A stretch of DNA of 64,000 nucleotides. It comes from Reticulascus tulasneorum (taxonomy: Eukaryota; Ascomycota; Sordariomycetes; Glomerellales; Reticulascaceae). Under the pieces are notes generated by a model. The model ran no database searches. It had not been told where the DNA came from and saw nothing but the letters and a program-made list of their open reading frames with translations. Every line of letters starts with the position of its first letter. The first letter of the stretch is position 1. Shown here in pieces: positions 13,351 to 24,561 of the stretch. The translations under genes and the position numbers were made by a program. The stretch is from the NCBI GenBank assembly GCA_001557505.1, contig LSAX01000007.1, positions 3,038,001 through 3,102,000 on the forward strand, written 5' to 3'.

Positions 13351-14010
13351 TAATTAAAATGTTATGATTATATTAAGGTTAATTATAATATTAATCTTAA
13401 TAATAATTATTAAGGTTTATATTATTAAGTAAGTTAAGTAATATTAATAAATAATATTATAAAAAAGGTTTTATTAAACTTAATATTATAAAATATATTA
13501 TATAAAATTAATAATTAAAGTTTAAAATTTAATAAAATTAAAAATTTAGATTAATTATTAAAATATAATTAAAAACTATCTAACTATAAAAAAGACTATT
13601 TTTATATAAAAATATAAAATCCTTAGATTATAGTTCTCTTAGATCATCATAATCTTAGATTATTATAATCTTAGATTATTATAATCTTAGATTATTATAA
13701 TCTTATTAATCTTTAATCTATCTTATTATATATTTATTTATAAATTCTATTTCTTTAATAACCTTTAACTATTATCGTCTTTTCGCTAATAATATAATAT
13801 TATTAACGAAGGTTTATAAGCGATCTTTACGTATTAACATCTTATCTCTGTTATAAATAAGTTAAACGTCGTATTATATATTTATTTAATAATATTTAAT
13901 ATGATATATATACCTCTAATCTTAGATATTATTATATAAGTATATTCTACCGTTTATGACCGCCTATTAAAAAGGTTATATATTATGACCATGATAACGT
14001 GCTTATTAAG
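13351..14010 (-). repeat. LTR-like repeat, copy B (reverse orientation)
   Basis: Reverse complement of copies A and C. Its left end (near 13351) corresponds to their 3' end near 'gatcgt', and the tandem 'atcttagattattata' units around 13.64-13.72 kb match the 'gatctaagat' units at about 2.38-2.42 kb. Its position and orientation fit the 5' LTR of the minus-strand Gypsy element (gag follows leftwards). Similarity fades to the right of about 14.01 kb, so this copy is shorter than C. Confidence 0.65.
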
Positions 14011-14349
14011 GAAATTATCTATAATCATGTTAACTACGAATACCATATTATTTATAAAAAAGATTAAAATTGTAAAATGTCTAATTAAAACTATTAATTA
14101 TTATCATGATTAACATTATAACCAAGTAGATAATAAAGATTAACAAAGAAAGTTTTATATTATTATAAAAATAATAATCTAAACACACCTTACTTTATGC
14201 TAGCTTTTTGAAGCTTAAAAAGAAAAGATTAAGTTCTTTATCGTATATAAGATTTCATAAAGTATAACATAATAATAAGTAAATATAATAAACGATTAGT
14301 TAGAAAAATCCAGCTTAAACGTTTAAAAATATATATATTTTTACTTGTT

Positions 14350-15177
14350 TAAATATTTTATTATAATCTTAGAATAACGAAAGTAACCTTCTACGTTCTT
14401 ACGTTTTGCTCTAACCTGATTTATATACCACTTTAGGAAGTACCTAAACAGAATTTCCTTAGTCTCCTGCTTATACTATATTTTCCTCATAAAGCCCTTA
14501 ACTTCCTTAAAATATTCCTCTATCAGGTTTAAATTAGGCAAATATAGAAAAAGAAAGATAATCTCTACTCTTACCATAGAACATAACTCTCTCAGCTTCT
14601 ACATTTTATAAAAGCTTATATTATCTATCACTAGGACAAACTTAAGTTATAAAAACCTTCTACAATGACAAAGCAATTACCAGATAAAATCCTCAAATAT
14701 AGCATAATCAGTTAAGCCCTTAAAGACTTACGATAACATGATTCCATCTTAAATATATACTAAAATAAACTAATGCCTAACCTCACACTTAAACTCGGCG
14801 ATATAGACTAATATCATCCCTATAAGAGCCCATCCCTTTCGCCGTTATACTGTTAGAATATCACTGCCGGACTTATCAATAAAGATTAAATAGTACGATT
14901 TATACTTTGACAGCTTATAATGATATAGGTGTCGTAGGAGCGAGTTCCTTTGCTTAGCAACATGGTATGTCACCTTATTTAACCACTTCCTCGCCTGCAT
15001 GGCACAGGTGATACTACTAAGGGATACATCTACCTCAAATTTATCTCGAAGAAATGCTATCATCTCCTCACGATACATACATACCTCGTTTGTCAGCTCG
15101 TGGCACAATGCATCTAGCATCCATGGAGTGATGTTTGAGTGACGGCCTGTTCTGTTCGACCACAGCAACTGTTGAAG
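14350..15177 (-). pseudogene. DDE_3 (Tc1/mariner-type) transposase fragment
   Basis: The right part (15168-14845) is still an open frame. It begins inside the helix-turn-helix region ('TPWMLDALCHELTNE', 'FEVDVSLSSITCAM') and reaches the first catalytic Asp region ('YLIFIDKSGSD'). Left of that the frame is broken, but 'VIDNISFY' and a 'YLPNLNLIEEYFKE' block (the second Asp and the Glu of the DDE triad) can be read near 14.64-14.50 kb. The N-terminal end is missing: a TGA lies just upstream, and the sequence joins non-repeat DNA at about 15.17 kb. RIP severity increases leftward. Confidence 0.8.
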
Positions 15178-16170
15178 TCACTGTTGGGGGTGTTGGCCAG
15201 AACCGAACAATATTTGCGGCGCCCCATAATTGTAAACCTTAACGACGACGGCTCGTTCCTTATTGCTATTCCTCGACCTGATCGCGAGGTGGCAGTTCTT
15301 GGAAGAGCATTCTATTACATTATCACCGATCCGTGGCTCAGCGGGCCTGCCGAATTTCCAGAAGGTGGAGCGCTCTCTTCCTTTCGACACATCCACCCGG
15401 AAGCCTATCACAGTCTCGCCGCTGTTGAGCTTCTGATCAAGGCCATGGAATCCGCCTCACAAACAACTAACAGCCACGTGGAAGCCCCTGTAGCTCAACC
15501 TAGAGGCAATTCTTGCCCTGTGATAGACGCTATTCTCGTCTCGTTCGCCATCTCCGATCACGCGCATATCCCAACACTGCTTGGCGCCGACCGGAGGATT
15601 CCTGTTTTTGCCACGTCCGACGTCTTTCCATCTATCGTGGGCTTAGACCACTTCGACACTGTCTCTAAGATATCGGATGTAGGTTCCGGCGATCTGCCAT
15701 TGCCACCGTGGCTCTCTATCATGCGTCTTCAGTCGTCACCTGGGGTAGGTGGCTTGCTCTATGGAGTGTTAATCAACTTCCTCTTAAACCCTGGATCTAT
15801 TAGCGAAGCTATATTTTACTCTCCACACGGGATCCTACCGGAGCGCGTCGATAGCGTTCTCGATAATGGACCTGCCGTTACTACGTTGGCATTGTTGCAT
15901 CCATTAAATCAATATATTGGGGAAGGTGATTTACCCGAGAACTTGGCTGCAGATAATGGTCTGAGACTGTACCGAAAGCTCGATGCCAAATACTGGGTGG
16001 AAGCTCACGCCCCTGAATACATTCGGGGCGGATTTCTTGCGCCATTGCAGAAGTTTGTTCGAATCACGTTGGACGTGGCTTTAAAGGAAGAAGAGGCTGA
16101 GCAAGGATTCCTTGGACTGAGGCTAAGCTTGACTGAACGGAAGAATGGTGGTTTCGTTATTCTTAATTAA
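15139..16170 (+). CDS. MBL-fold (metallo-beta-lactamase-like) protein
   Basis: An uninterrupted frame of 343 codons. The region from about residue 30 onward resembles fungal MBL-fold hypothetical proteins: 'VNLNDDGSFLIAI' and 'IITDPWLSG' N-terminally, a 'SFAISDHAHIPTLL' metal-site-like block near residue 135, then 'RIPVFATSDV' and 'HFDTVSKISD'. Substrate is unknown; relatives are annotated as beta-lactamase-superfamily hydrolases. The first about 10 codons overlap the transposase fragment on the other strand, so the native N-terminus may have been lost and the present ATG may be fortuitous. It lies tail to tail with the MFS transporter (287 nt between stops) and could belong to the same small cluster. 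Family call is firm, start is not. Confidence 0.7.
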   Translation: MTACSVRPQQLLKSLLGVLARTEQYLRRPIIVNLNDDGSFLIAIPRPDREVAVLGRAFYYIITDPWLSGPAEFPEGGALSSFRHIHPEAYHSLAAVELLIKAMESASQTTNSHVEAPVAQPRGNSCPVIDAILVSFAISDHAHIPTLLGADRRIPVFATSDVFPSIVGLDHFDTVSKISDVGSGDLPLPPWLSIMRLQSSPGVGGLLYGVLINFLLNPGSISEAIFYSPHGILPERVDSVLDNGPAVTTLALLHPLNQYIGEGDLPENLAADNGLRLYRKLDAKYWVEAHAPEYIRGGFLAPLQKFVRITLDVALKEEEAEQGFLGLRLSLTERKNGGFVILN

Positions 16171-16456
16171 GTGGTAGAATTGTGTTATCCGGATCTTTCA
16201 AACAACAGCATCTCACAAATGAATCAAATTCTGCTTCTCAAGGCTTATTGGTTCGCTATAAATATATTCGTACAAACTGGAAACAAGCTGTGAGTTGAGA
16301 TTGTAAAGGCCACACTTACAAGTCTAAGGCTTCCTTGGCTCGCCTAACCCGGCCAAACGGCCAAACCGAGGGCCGGTATTGCGATGAGCACTGTGTCTAT
16401 GGTTATGTTTGCCAAATGTCAATAGTTCTGTAATCTGACAGCAGCAACAGCTGATC

Positions 16457-18542
16457 TTAGGCTTCGGTTGCATCTTTAGCCTGTCGGTCCTTCTTGACAC
16501 TCTTCCACCCCACCCCCCAGGACAAGAAGAACTGCGCCGCGCACAGCCCGACATTCAAGTAAAACACCCAGCTCAGGCTCTTACTGTATGCAGTTAGAAC
16601 GGCCTGCAGGTCCGCCGCTGGTACAATGTTTCGAAACCCCGTTGCGCCAGCAGCGATAATGCTATCTGCATCCACCTGAGGGGCATATTGAGCCAGATTA
16701 TCTCGCAGAGCATGAGAGAAGAGGGCATCGGCTGCCGCCAGGAATATTGCGCCGCCAAAGGTCTGGCAGCACGTCATTAAAGCCATGGCAGTAGACGTTT
16801 CTTCCGGGGATACTACATTCTGGATAGCAATCATGGGCTGTTTTGTCAGTAGGTGAAATGCTGTGCCGAGAAGAAGAGGTCAAGACCAGTTACTGACCAC
16901 CTGTACTGCCGCTCCTCGGCCAATTCCAACGATGACTTGATATCCCGCCCAGACTGGGACTGGAGTACTGGGTAACAATGTCGATAGCAGCCCACTTCCC
17001 ACGGTGCTCAGCACGGCACCCAGTACGCCCCAAGGAAGATAGTAACCAAGCTTACTCGCTGTGTGTTGAGGTTTCCATTAGTTAACAGGAAAACTGAAAA
17101 CCTAGCAGGATTATTTGCTTACTCAGAATCCCCGCCACAACGGCCATCACTAGCTGGGAAAGAATATTGGGCAGTAGATCCACGCCACTCTCCAGTGCCG
17201 ATACACCTCGAACGGATTGGAAGTAAATAGGAAGATAGTAAGAAAGGTTCATGGCCATCCCGAATATCATCATCCCCATCAGGCAACTGGTCCAGATAAT
17301 AGGCTGACAGACTAGGTACCCCGGTATCATTGCGTCGGTCCCTATACGGCGCTCCCAGATTATTAGTATGAAGAAGGTTATCGCGGACCCGCAAAAGAGC
17401 CCGATGACAGTATCGCTGCTCCACGCATATTGGTTTCCGCCATATTCGAGGGCAAGGAGCAATTGGATTGCAGCACCTGCAAAGAACAAGAAACCGACCA
17501 GGTCAAAGTCCCGGACGAGCGACAGCGACCGCCACACCTCACCCGCGCTTCTTTTGACTTGCTCTGGGGTGCGCGTAAAAATCAGCAGTAATGCGACGAG
17601 TCCTCCGACTGGGAGATTGATGTAAAAGCCTGACAATCTGTTAACTCGGAATCATGCCGGATGTTATCTTTAACTCACACCAACGCCAGGTCAGTTTGGT
17701 TGTAAAAGCACCGCCCACCAATGGGCCGCTGATGAGACCTAGCTGTGAGACTGCGAAGGGGTATGTTAGCTTATAGGATACAACCAATATTACGCCAGAG
17801 ATACTTAGACATACATCCCATGATGATGCCGATCATGACTATCAATTTCACACTGTCAGCCATGTTTCATAATGGCGTTTCCATAGGTCATACCTGGTCG
17901 GCGATGCATGGGAACTGCGCCAGCGATAATAGTAAGCCCGCCATTCATTATTCCTGAGGATCCAATCCCGGCCACCGCTCGACCGATGATCAGCATGTTA
18001 GATGAAGTTGCGAGGCCGCAGATCAATGAGCCTACTTCAAAAATGAAGAAGAAAAACAAGAAGAACCACTGAGAGGATTGTCAGTGGTGATCAGTGGCTC
18101 TGTATCCAGCAAAGCTAGCCCTACCTTCGACTTGAAGTATTTGTAGACCTTTCCCGTTAATGTTTGAAGAGATGAACTTGAGTCTCATTAGCTGTCTCTC
18201 TCTGCTCATATCTGGAACTGCCCGTGAGTATCATACCTCGCAAGAGTATATGCACCACCGTACCATCCTACATCTTCGAGTGAGTGAAACTCATTGGTGA
18301 TTTCGGGGATCGCCTATTTACACGTTTCAGTAATTTCTGGTAAACGTCGTCTCGCGCGTTTTAGTTACCGTAGAAATGATAGCCATGTCTAATAGTATAA
18401 GGAAGACCACCAGTGTCACGCCGGCGATCACCATTACCAAGCCGATGCCGTGCATCCATTTGTCGTCGGGCTCTGCATTGTCTGGCGCCGGTAGGGCTGG
18501 CTCTTTAACATTGAATATTTCAGAAGTTGATTTCCTTGTCAT
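16457..18542 (-). CDS. MFS multidrug-type exporter (DHA2-like, 14 TM)
   Basis: About nine exons can be joined in frame: 18542-18369 ends in 'LLDMAIIST', the next exon (from 18313) begins '[20 protein letters not shown]', and later exons give 'LTGKVYKYF', 'GSLICGLAT', 'GRAVAGIG' and '[13 protein letters not shown]'. The terminal exon ends at 16457. These are signature segments of the fungal drug:H+ antiporter DHA2 group, including the motif-C-like '[14 protein letters not shown]'. The product should be a plasma-membrane proton-coupled exporter of toxic or secondary metabolites. An upstream in-frame ATG at 18620 would add 26 residues lacking family similarity, so 18542 is preferred. It is divergent from the Zn2Cys6 regulator, a common pairing of regulator and exporter. 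No inactivating mutation was seen. Confidence 0.87.
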
Positions 18543-18996
18543 ATTTGATTCGAGGAGACGGAAAGTTTGCGAGGAAGTAGGGCGACCAGTATTGCTAGCT
18601 GGCAATGTAATGTAATGCAAATAATACTAACAAAGTTGCGAACGACGATAGTACTCGGCGGGACTAAGGCTAGATATTGTGTACAGGTAAGAATTTTTAT
18701 ATTTTCTGGACAGATCACTAGGGACACGCAATTAAGTCGTTCCTGGCCCCAAATGCGCTCGGTGAATCGTTGTTACCATTCGTTGTAAAGAAATGAGAAA
18801 GACGTTGCATACCATATCCATGGCATGGTGTCCAATTGGGCCTAGTGGGACAACCAAACCAAATAAACGCCGGAGTTCCAACTATTTTGAACGGAACTCC
18901 GCTCAAACCGCTGAAGTCACGACACGCCGGGATCTCGACTCAACATCATTTCTTAACTATTCCATTCTTGTATCCATTTCTAGCAGTCGGGTAGGC
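18543..18996. promoter_or_regulatory. Shared divergent promoter, MFS / Zn2Cys6 pair
   Basis: The 454 bp between the two start codons must contain both promoters. Head-to-head arrangement suggests the regulator controls the exporter. I did not find a convincing inverted CGG pair by eye, so a specific operator is not proposed. Confidence 0.5.
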
Positions 18997-20947
18997 ATGA
19001 TGGATGATAGTGCGCAAATTGGCACTCCGGCGTACGGCCATGCCTGCATGGAGTGTGCACGAGCAAAATGCCGATGTGTCACACGCACCAGCGGAAGTGG
19101 CTGCCAAAGGTGAATAGGTTTCTGACCCCTTTGACCGAGATGGAGCTCATCTTTGGTAGATGCCACCGTTTCAAAAAAGAATGTCAACCTTCTGTTCGAG
19201 TCCGCAAGCCGAAGCCCTTATCGAGGACAGCTCAGCTGGAGCAGAAAGTGGATAGCCTAACATCGATGTTAAAGGCGGCCACTAGCGACTCAACATTGAC
19301 CCGGGAGAATCTTGCCTGGCCACATAGCAACGATCAATCAGTTCTAAGCCCTGACTCTGACGCTATGAATGGGCGTCTAGAAGAACACCCCTTCTTTGTC
19401 TTTGAGGCAGCCGAGGAAGAGAGGCTTTTACATTCGTTTCGCACAGAGAAGCTTCCGTTTCTTCCGTTTATTCATATTCCAGCCAGCACGTCAGCGCTGC
19501 AATTGAAACAAAACTCTCCATTTCTTTGGATCTGTATTAAGGCTGTTCAGATCAAAGATTCTGCTCGTCAGACTAAAATAGTCATCGGCGTTCGAGAGAT
19601 GGCAGGGAAGAAGCTGCTTGTAGAATGCGAAAAGAGTCTGGATCTGCTCCAAGGCCTGCTTGTATATTTGGCTTGGTAATAGACTGTGTCTGCTAACTGA
19701 ATTCACCCTTTTAACTGACATTTGCAGGATTACTTATCAAAGCAAACCTCAAAAGAGCTCCTTCTGCGTATACACCCAGCTGGCTATCGCGCTAGTCATA
19801 GAATTAGGTCTTGACAAAGCGCCACCGCCTCCGCGCGATACGACTAGAGGCTTGTCAAACTACACGACACTCAACGACATACCCCATTTGAAACCGCCAA
19901 TTTCCCCAGTCCGAACCTTAAATGAGACCCGAGCAGTTCTAGGTTGTTTTATCATTAGTTCCACGTAAGGCAGCAACTCTCTTAAAGCATGAGGGAGAGT
20001 ATGATACTGATTCTCGCACCATAAGGGCCGCACAATTTCTCGGACGAATGGATCCTCTCCGATGGACCCCCCACATGACAAAATGTCTCGAAACCCTAGC
20101 TGAAAACTGCGAGACCGAGAATGATATGGTCCTAGTGCACATCTCTCGGATTCAGCTGATCGTAGAGAAGATTGTGCAGCTGGGCCGCACCGAGCGGCTC
20201 TCCCCCGAAATCCTTCGGGCACCACCATCATTCCATCTTGAAGCAATAAGATCACAATTAGAGGAAACAAAGGGGCGCATCCCCTCGGAACTCCTCCAAA
20301 ACAGTAAGAACAGAGATGATAGTCGTTCTACCTATTAATACTCGAACCACTGACATTGCCTACCAGGGGTCATGGCTTTTCACTTGCTTCAAGCGGACGT
20401 TACCCTCTACGAGACTGCACTTATGCAACCTAGCTCTGTGGATGATGACATGGATCCGAAGCGACTAGATCACCTCTACGCATGCCTCATGACGGTGAAG
20501 AAGTTCTTTGATTTGCTCGCCACCGTCCCTCCCGCAACGTATGCGCACTTCTCTATCACTCACTTGTCCCAGATTTCTCAATTCTTCATCACTCTTTTCC
20601 ATCTATCCGTTTTTGAATACCCAGGGTGGGATCGTGCAGCAGTTCAAAGAACGGCGGACATCCTGATCATTGCCGACCAGGTTGAGCTTCAGCTTCAGCA
20701 GGCTGGGAGCGCTGTCGGCATTTATGACGTGGGAACCGAGCCTGACGTATTTACTGCTCTGGCCACAATTCTTAGCAAGTTGAAGAAGGGGTGGTCGTCC
20801 AGAGTGGTGGATATGGAAATAGGTACGATGAATATGACAGGAGCTGTTGTTGGGGATTTAGCCTGCCAGGAGGTGGACCAGTGGTACTCTGACAGTTTGC
20901 TGAACTTTTCCGAGAATGCATGGCTATCAAATATGTTTACATCATAA
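18997..20947 (+). CDS. Zn2Cys6 fungal-specific transcription factor
   Basis: Five exons (18997-19109, 19160-19675, 19728-19964, 20026-20303, 20367-20947) sum to 1725 nt, a 574-residue protein. The N-terminus carries a binuclear zinc cluster with spacing C-x2-C-x6-C-x8-C-x2-C-x6-C ('CMECARAKCRC' then 'CQRCHRFKKEC', split by intron 1). A basic linker and a short coiled-coil-like stretch ('LSRTAQLEQKVDSLTSML') follow. The remainder matches the fungal transcription-factor middle domain ('CVYTQLAIALVIELGL', 'MDPLRWTPHM'). It should act as a nuclear DNA-binding regulator, with the divergent MFS exporter as the obvious candidate target. All splice junctions keep frame, so the gene appears intact. 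Confidence 0.88.
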
Positions 20948-21064
20948 GAATGCTCGTATCACATAAACAACGATGTCTAGGGTTGGCACTTGATCCTTAA
21001 TATGCAGTATTGGCCCTAAGCTTTTTAATCCTTTAATGACCAATGTGTTAACTCTCATTTAGGA
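20948..21064. other. Short spacer at the edge of the AT-rich island
   Basis: The composition drops abruptly from normal genic DNA to near-pure A/T at about 21.06 kb, about 115 bp after the regulator's stop codon. Nothing else is recognised. Confidence 0.5.
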
Positions 21065-21988
21065 TGATAACTAATAAAAAAATTAAAAATTTAAAAAAAC
21101 ATAAATTTTTTTTTTCTTATTATATTATTAATTATGTTAGATTATAACTTAAAACCTTATTTATAATAAAAAATAAAATATATATAAATTTTTTTTAAAA
21201 AGTAAATAAAAAAAACCTTAATATTTATAACCTTAATATAAAAAAGCCTTTAAAACATAATATAATATAATAAAAATAAATAAAAATATAAAACCTAATT
21301 AAAAATGAAATATAAAAAATAAAACTTATTTATATAATTAATAAAACCTTTAAAATAAAAAATTTAAAAAAAGATATAATATTATAATTATAATATATAA
21401 CTTTTCTAATAAATATTTATAAATAATAGAATATATTTATATAATAAAACCTAAAATAAAATAAAAATTTATTATATTTAATATTATTAAATAAACTTAT
21501 AATATAATATTTAACTTATTTATAATAAAGATAAAACTTTATTATATAAAGATTATTTATAAATCTTTGTTAATAATATTATATTATTAACAAAAAGATA
21601 ATAACAACCAAAGATCGTTAAAAAAAAACCTTATAAATATATATATAATATAAAAGATTATAAATTAAAAAAAGATTATATTAATCTTAAAATCATAATA
21701 ATCTAAAATGTTATAATGATCTATAAATTCTATATTTCTATATAAGAATAATCTTTTCTATAATTACATAATTCCTAATTATATTTTGATAATCAATCTA
21801 AATTTTTTATTTTACTAAGCTTTAAACCTCGATCATTAATCCTACATAACACACCTTATAACATCAAGTCTAGTTAAAGCCCTTTCCACCATATTATTCA
21901 CCAATATTACCCAACTTACTCGATAACATAAACCCTAACAGTTGTTATTGAGACTAGTGTTATGACTAACCCTGACACGATCGTGACA
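21065..21988 (+). repeat. LTR-like repeat, copy C (solo, RIP-mutated)
   Basis: About 0.92 kb of AT-rich sequence, same orientation as copy A. Its right end keeps more C and G than copy A, so this copy is the best guide to the original 3' end ('gatcgtgaca'). No internal retrotransposon sequence flanks it, so it looks like a solo LTR. TG at 21065 and CA at 21988 would be reasonable ends, but the flanking 5-mers (tagga / ataaa) do not match, so either the target duplication is lost or the left boundary is off. Confidence 0.6.
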
Positions 21989-22414
21989 ATAAAGCATTCG
22001 ATGCGCCGAGCTTGACAGATGCCTCAGCAATAAGTATTCGATAAACAACCGCCGCGCTTCTAGCAGTGCATTCCGTTGATATCGAGGGGCAATGCTCTTG
22101 GGGGTTAAGGCCATGCTCTATTCTAAACGCAGAGATGATATGGGTCAGCAAAGTCTCGATTCTGGACACGAAAAGAAATGGAATCCTAGATTCGCGAGAC
22201 ATGGCGCCTCCGCGGCGACAAGCCCGGACAACGACTTATATATGTCTCGACTGACGGCCCTCCTCCCCTTCTCATACTTCCATCCTTCAAAGCGTACACC
22301 GAAGCAACGATAAAAATCGTCATGTCTGGTGGACCATATGCTTGTGAAACTTAGACTCCCGAGTGCTCTTAGTCGGGCCGGCCGTCTTTTGTCGTCGGTA
22401 TCCGCTGAAAATTA
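21989..22414. other. Spacer between solo LTR and mariner element
   Basis: Normal-composition DNA. A minus-strand frame at 21966-22202 ('ESRIPFLFVSRIETLLTHI' at its start) reads like protein and could be a remnant exon, but its end runs into the LTR-like repeat and no family is recognised. Confidence 0.35.
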
Positions 22415-23791
22415 CAGTCACCGGACAAAAGTTAAGCCCACTTGCAAAACTGGGCACACCCCCAATTACCACTCTATAGATTAAAATGGCTGTAACTAGT
22501 GCAAATTAAGCCCAATTGGCCAGATCTTTCTATATTATTATAGCTAATTAAGTAGCCGATATTTTAGTATAATTCAATATTTAGTATACCACCCGTGAGC
22601 CTCGATAACCACGTCGAGGCGCTTCTAGATGGACTCTGCTAGCTTTTGCAATAGACTATCTTCAAGGTCCTCCCACACCTCAACCGTAGCCCTAACGAGA
22701 ATAATTATGCTAGCATCCGTCTTAAGGAGGTCTACTATACCCGGATATCTCTTACAAATCTCTTGTTTAAGTAGTTTCTATACGTTTTCGATCAGGTTAA
22801 GATCGGGCGAGTATACAGGCTAATCTACCAACTTGACCTTATTATCGTGAACCCATTACTACAGCTAATTCTGCACGATTCTGGCCGTGTGAGTCGAAGC
22901 ATTATCCTGGATGAATACCATACCTCGCTCTATAATTAGAGGTAGATTCTCCTTCAGACACTCGAGCACTCGCTTTGCGTTGACGCCACCTCTCGGGGAA
23001 TCTAGGTCTCCGAGCATTAGAACTAACGAGCTGCGGGAACCCCAGCTAAATGCCCCCTAGAACATCTGCGAATATCTCGTTAGCTTACCCCGTGGCTGGA
23101 CATTCTTAAGAATTAATCGTTCACCCTAATTAATCAGTGGTTGTTAAGTTATTAGAGATAGAAGTTAACATATAGATCTGATAAAAACCCACTTCTCACG
23201 TTCGCTATCCCCACGCGTAATTATAGTCTCATCCAAGAAGATAGCTTGCTTCCACTATTCCTATAGCTTCTGGGCATACTATCTAGCAAAGGTAAGCCTT
23301 TTTCTTGCATGGTTTTCGCTTAATTTGGGCCGTCGGAGAGCTTTACGATGTTGAATACCCTCGGATATGAGGTATCGTGTAACTATGCGACCAGAACACG
23401 TCAACACGGCTTTCTCAATTAAATCTTTAGTTAGAATAAAAAGGTCTTAATCGATTAACCGGAATATATGTCTTTTATCTCTAAAGCTAAGAATTCGTGG
23501 TCGTCCTGAGCGTGGTGAACTTTTGGCTAAAATCTAGCTTAGGTATCTATCGCAAACGCCTCTAACAGTACTGACTTTAACGTCCTCTTTTGCCGCCACC
23601 GCCTTTGCCGATAGCCCTAAATTATATACCGTTGAAATCCGGGTGCGTTTATGAGGGGAATATTCAAATCTAGGGCTTGTTAGAGCCATATTAGCTACGG
23701 AATGGGTAATTGAATATGTGAGGCTTTGTTGTTGTAAAGGCAAAGTTGACGCGTCGGATTAAAAGTGGGCTTTACTTTTGTCCTCCCACTG
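22415..23791 (-). mobile_element. Tc1/mariner element, full length 1377 bp
   Basis: The left end CAGTCACCGGACAAAAGTTA and the reverse complement of the right end (CAGTGGGAGGACAAAAGTAA) form imperfect inverted repeats of about 29 bp, both continuing into 'AGCCCACTT'. The element is flanked by TA dinucleotides at 22413-22414 and 23792-23793, as expected for Tc1/mariner insertion. One transposase gene runs on the minus strand. Confidence 0.92.
22574..23689 (-). pseudogene. Tc1/mariner transposase, RIP-inactivated
   Basis: About 370 codons from ATG at 23689 to TGA at 22574. The N-terminus is an open helix-turn-helix region ('LSAKAVAAKEDVKVSTVRGV') that ends in a stop near 23534. Downstream the frame is interrupted by several TAG/TGA codons, but the catalytic blocks 'MVFIQDNASTHTARIV' (Asp) and 'PVYSPDLNLIENV' (Glu, about 39 residues later) are clear. 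Stops sit where CAG/CGA/TGG codons are expected, the signature of RIP. It cannot encode active transposase. Confidence 0.88.
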
Positions 23792-24561
23792 TACCAATAC
23801 CAAATCGGGTAATGGCGGCCCCCCCGGCGCCGCCTGTAGTTGTGGGAAAATTTCGGCGGGAGAATGACAGCAGACTCCATCTCATTACATACTTGATATC
23901 GAACCTCGTACCCACTTGGCCCAAGGGAAAATGGACGATGGCATCTGGATGGAGATGTCCCCGGCCGAGGGGTGCTGGCTGGCTCGTACGAACTGCTTTA
24001 TCTCCGGAGGTCTGAGCTCCCAATCTGATTGCAGATATACACCACATGACACACGATGTTGGTCTCGATCTTTGCAAATATTGGAAAATCTAGCGTTACT
24101 TTTCTTGTTTAGCAATTGCTCCTCGCCGGATGTCCCAGGTCCTCTTCTGTCCTGTGCATATTTCGACATCCACTCTCCTGTACACATGTACATCAATACG
24201 GGGCGCGTGCTCATAGACGCATACTGCTTCTCAGCCCCTTTTTTCCCTTTTTTCCCTTTTTTCCCTTTTTTCCCTTTTTCCCTTTTTCCCTTTTTCTTTG
24301 GTTTCCTGTATCCCTAACGCGGTTGACTTTTGTGTTTCTCCAGTCACTGCTTCCACATACGCAGACGAATCTGCGATTCTGTGCAAGACAGAGAGAGAAA
24401 AAGCGAGAAGAAGAAGAGTGATTACAAATACGTGGCGCAAAAACATGCAAGTCCAACAGCGTCCATCATATACAGGATGCTGAGGCTGTCGAGACCCGCA
24501 GGTATGTGCAGGATATTGCAGTTTTCGATATTAATCTTCCTTGATATTGCTCGTGCTGTCC
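23792..24561. other. Intergenic region downstream of ILV2
   Basis: No gene is supported. It holds the pyrimidine minisatellite listed separately and presumably the ILV2 3' UTR and polyadenylation region. Several short frames here are overlapping, lack domains, and are explained by the low-complexity tract. Confidence 0.5.
24237..24297. repeat. Homopyrimidine minisatellite (TTTTTTCCC)n
   Basis: About six or seven tandem units of T5-6C3 on the plus strand, a pure polypyrimidine:polypurine tract downstream of ILV2. Such tracts vary in length and can form triplex DNA; no function is inferred. Confidence 0.9.

Noticed and set aside
24116..24456. Overlapping Lys/Gly- or Phe/Pro-rich frames
   Set aside because: Products of the T6C3 minisatellite; no domain, both strands equally open.
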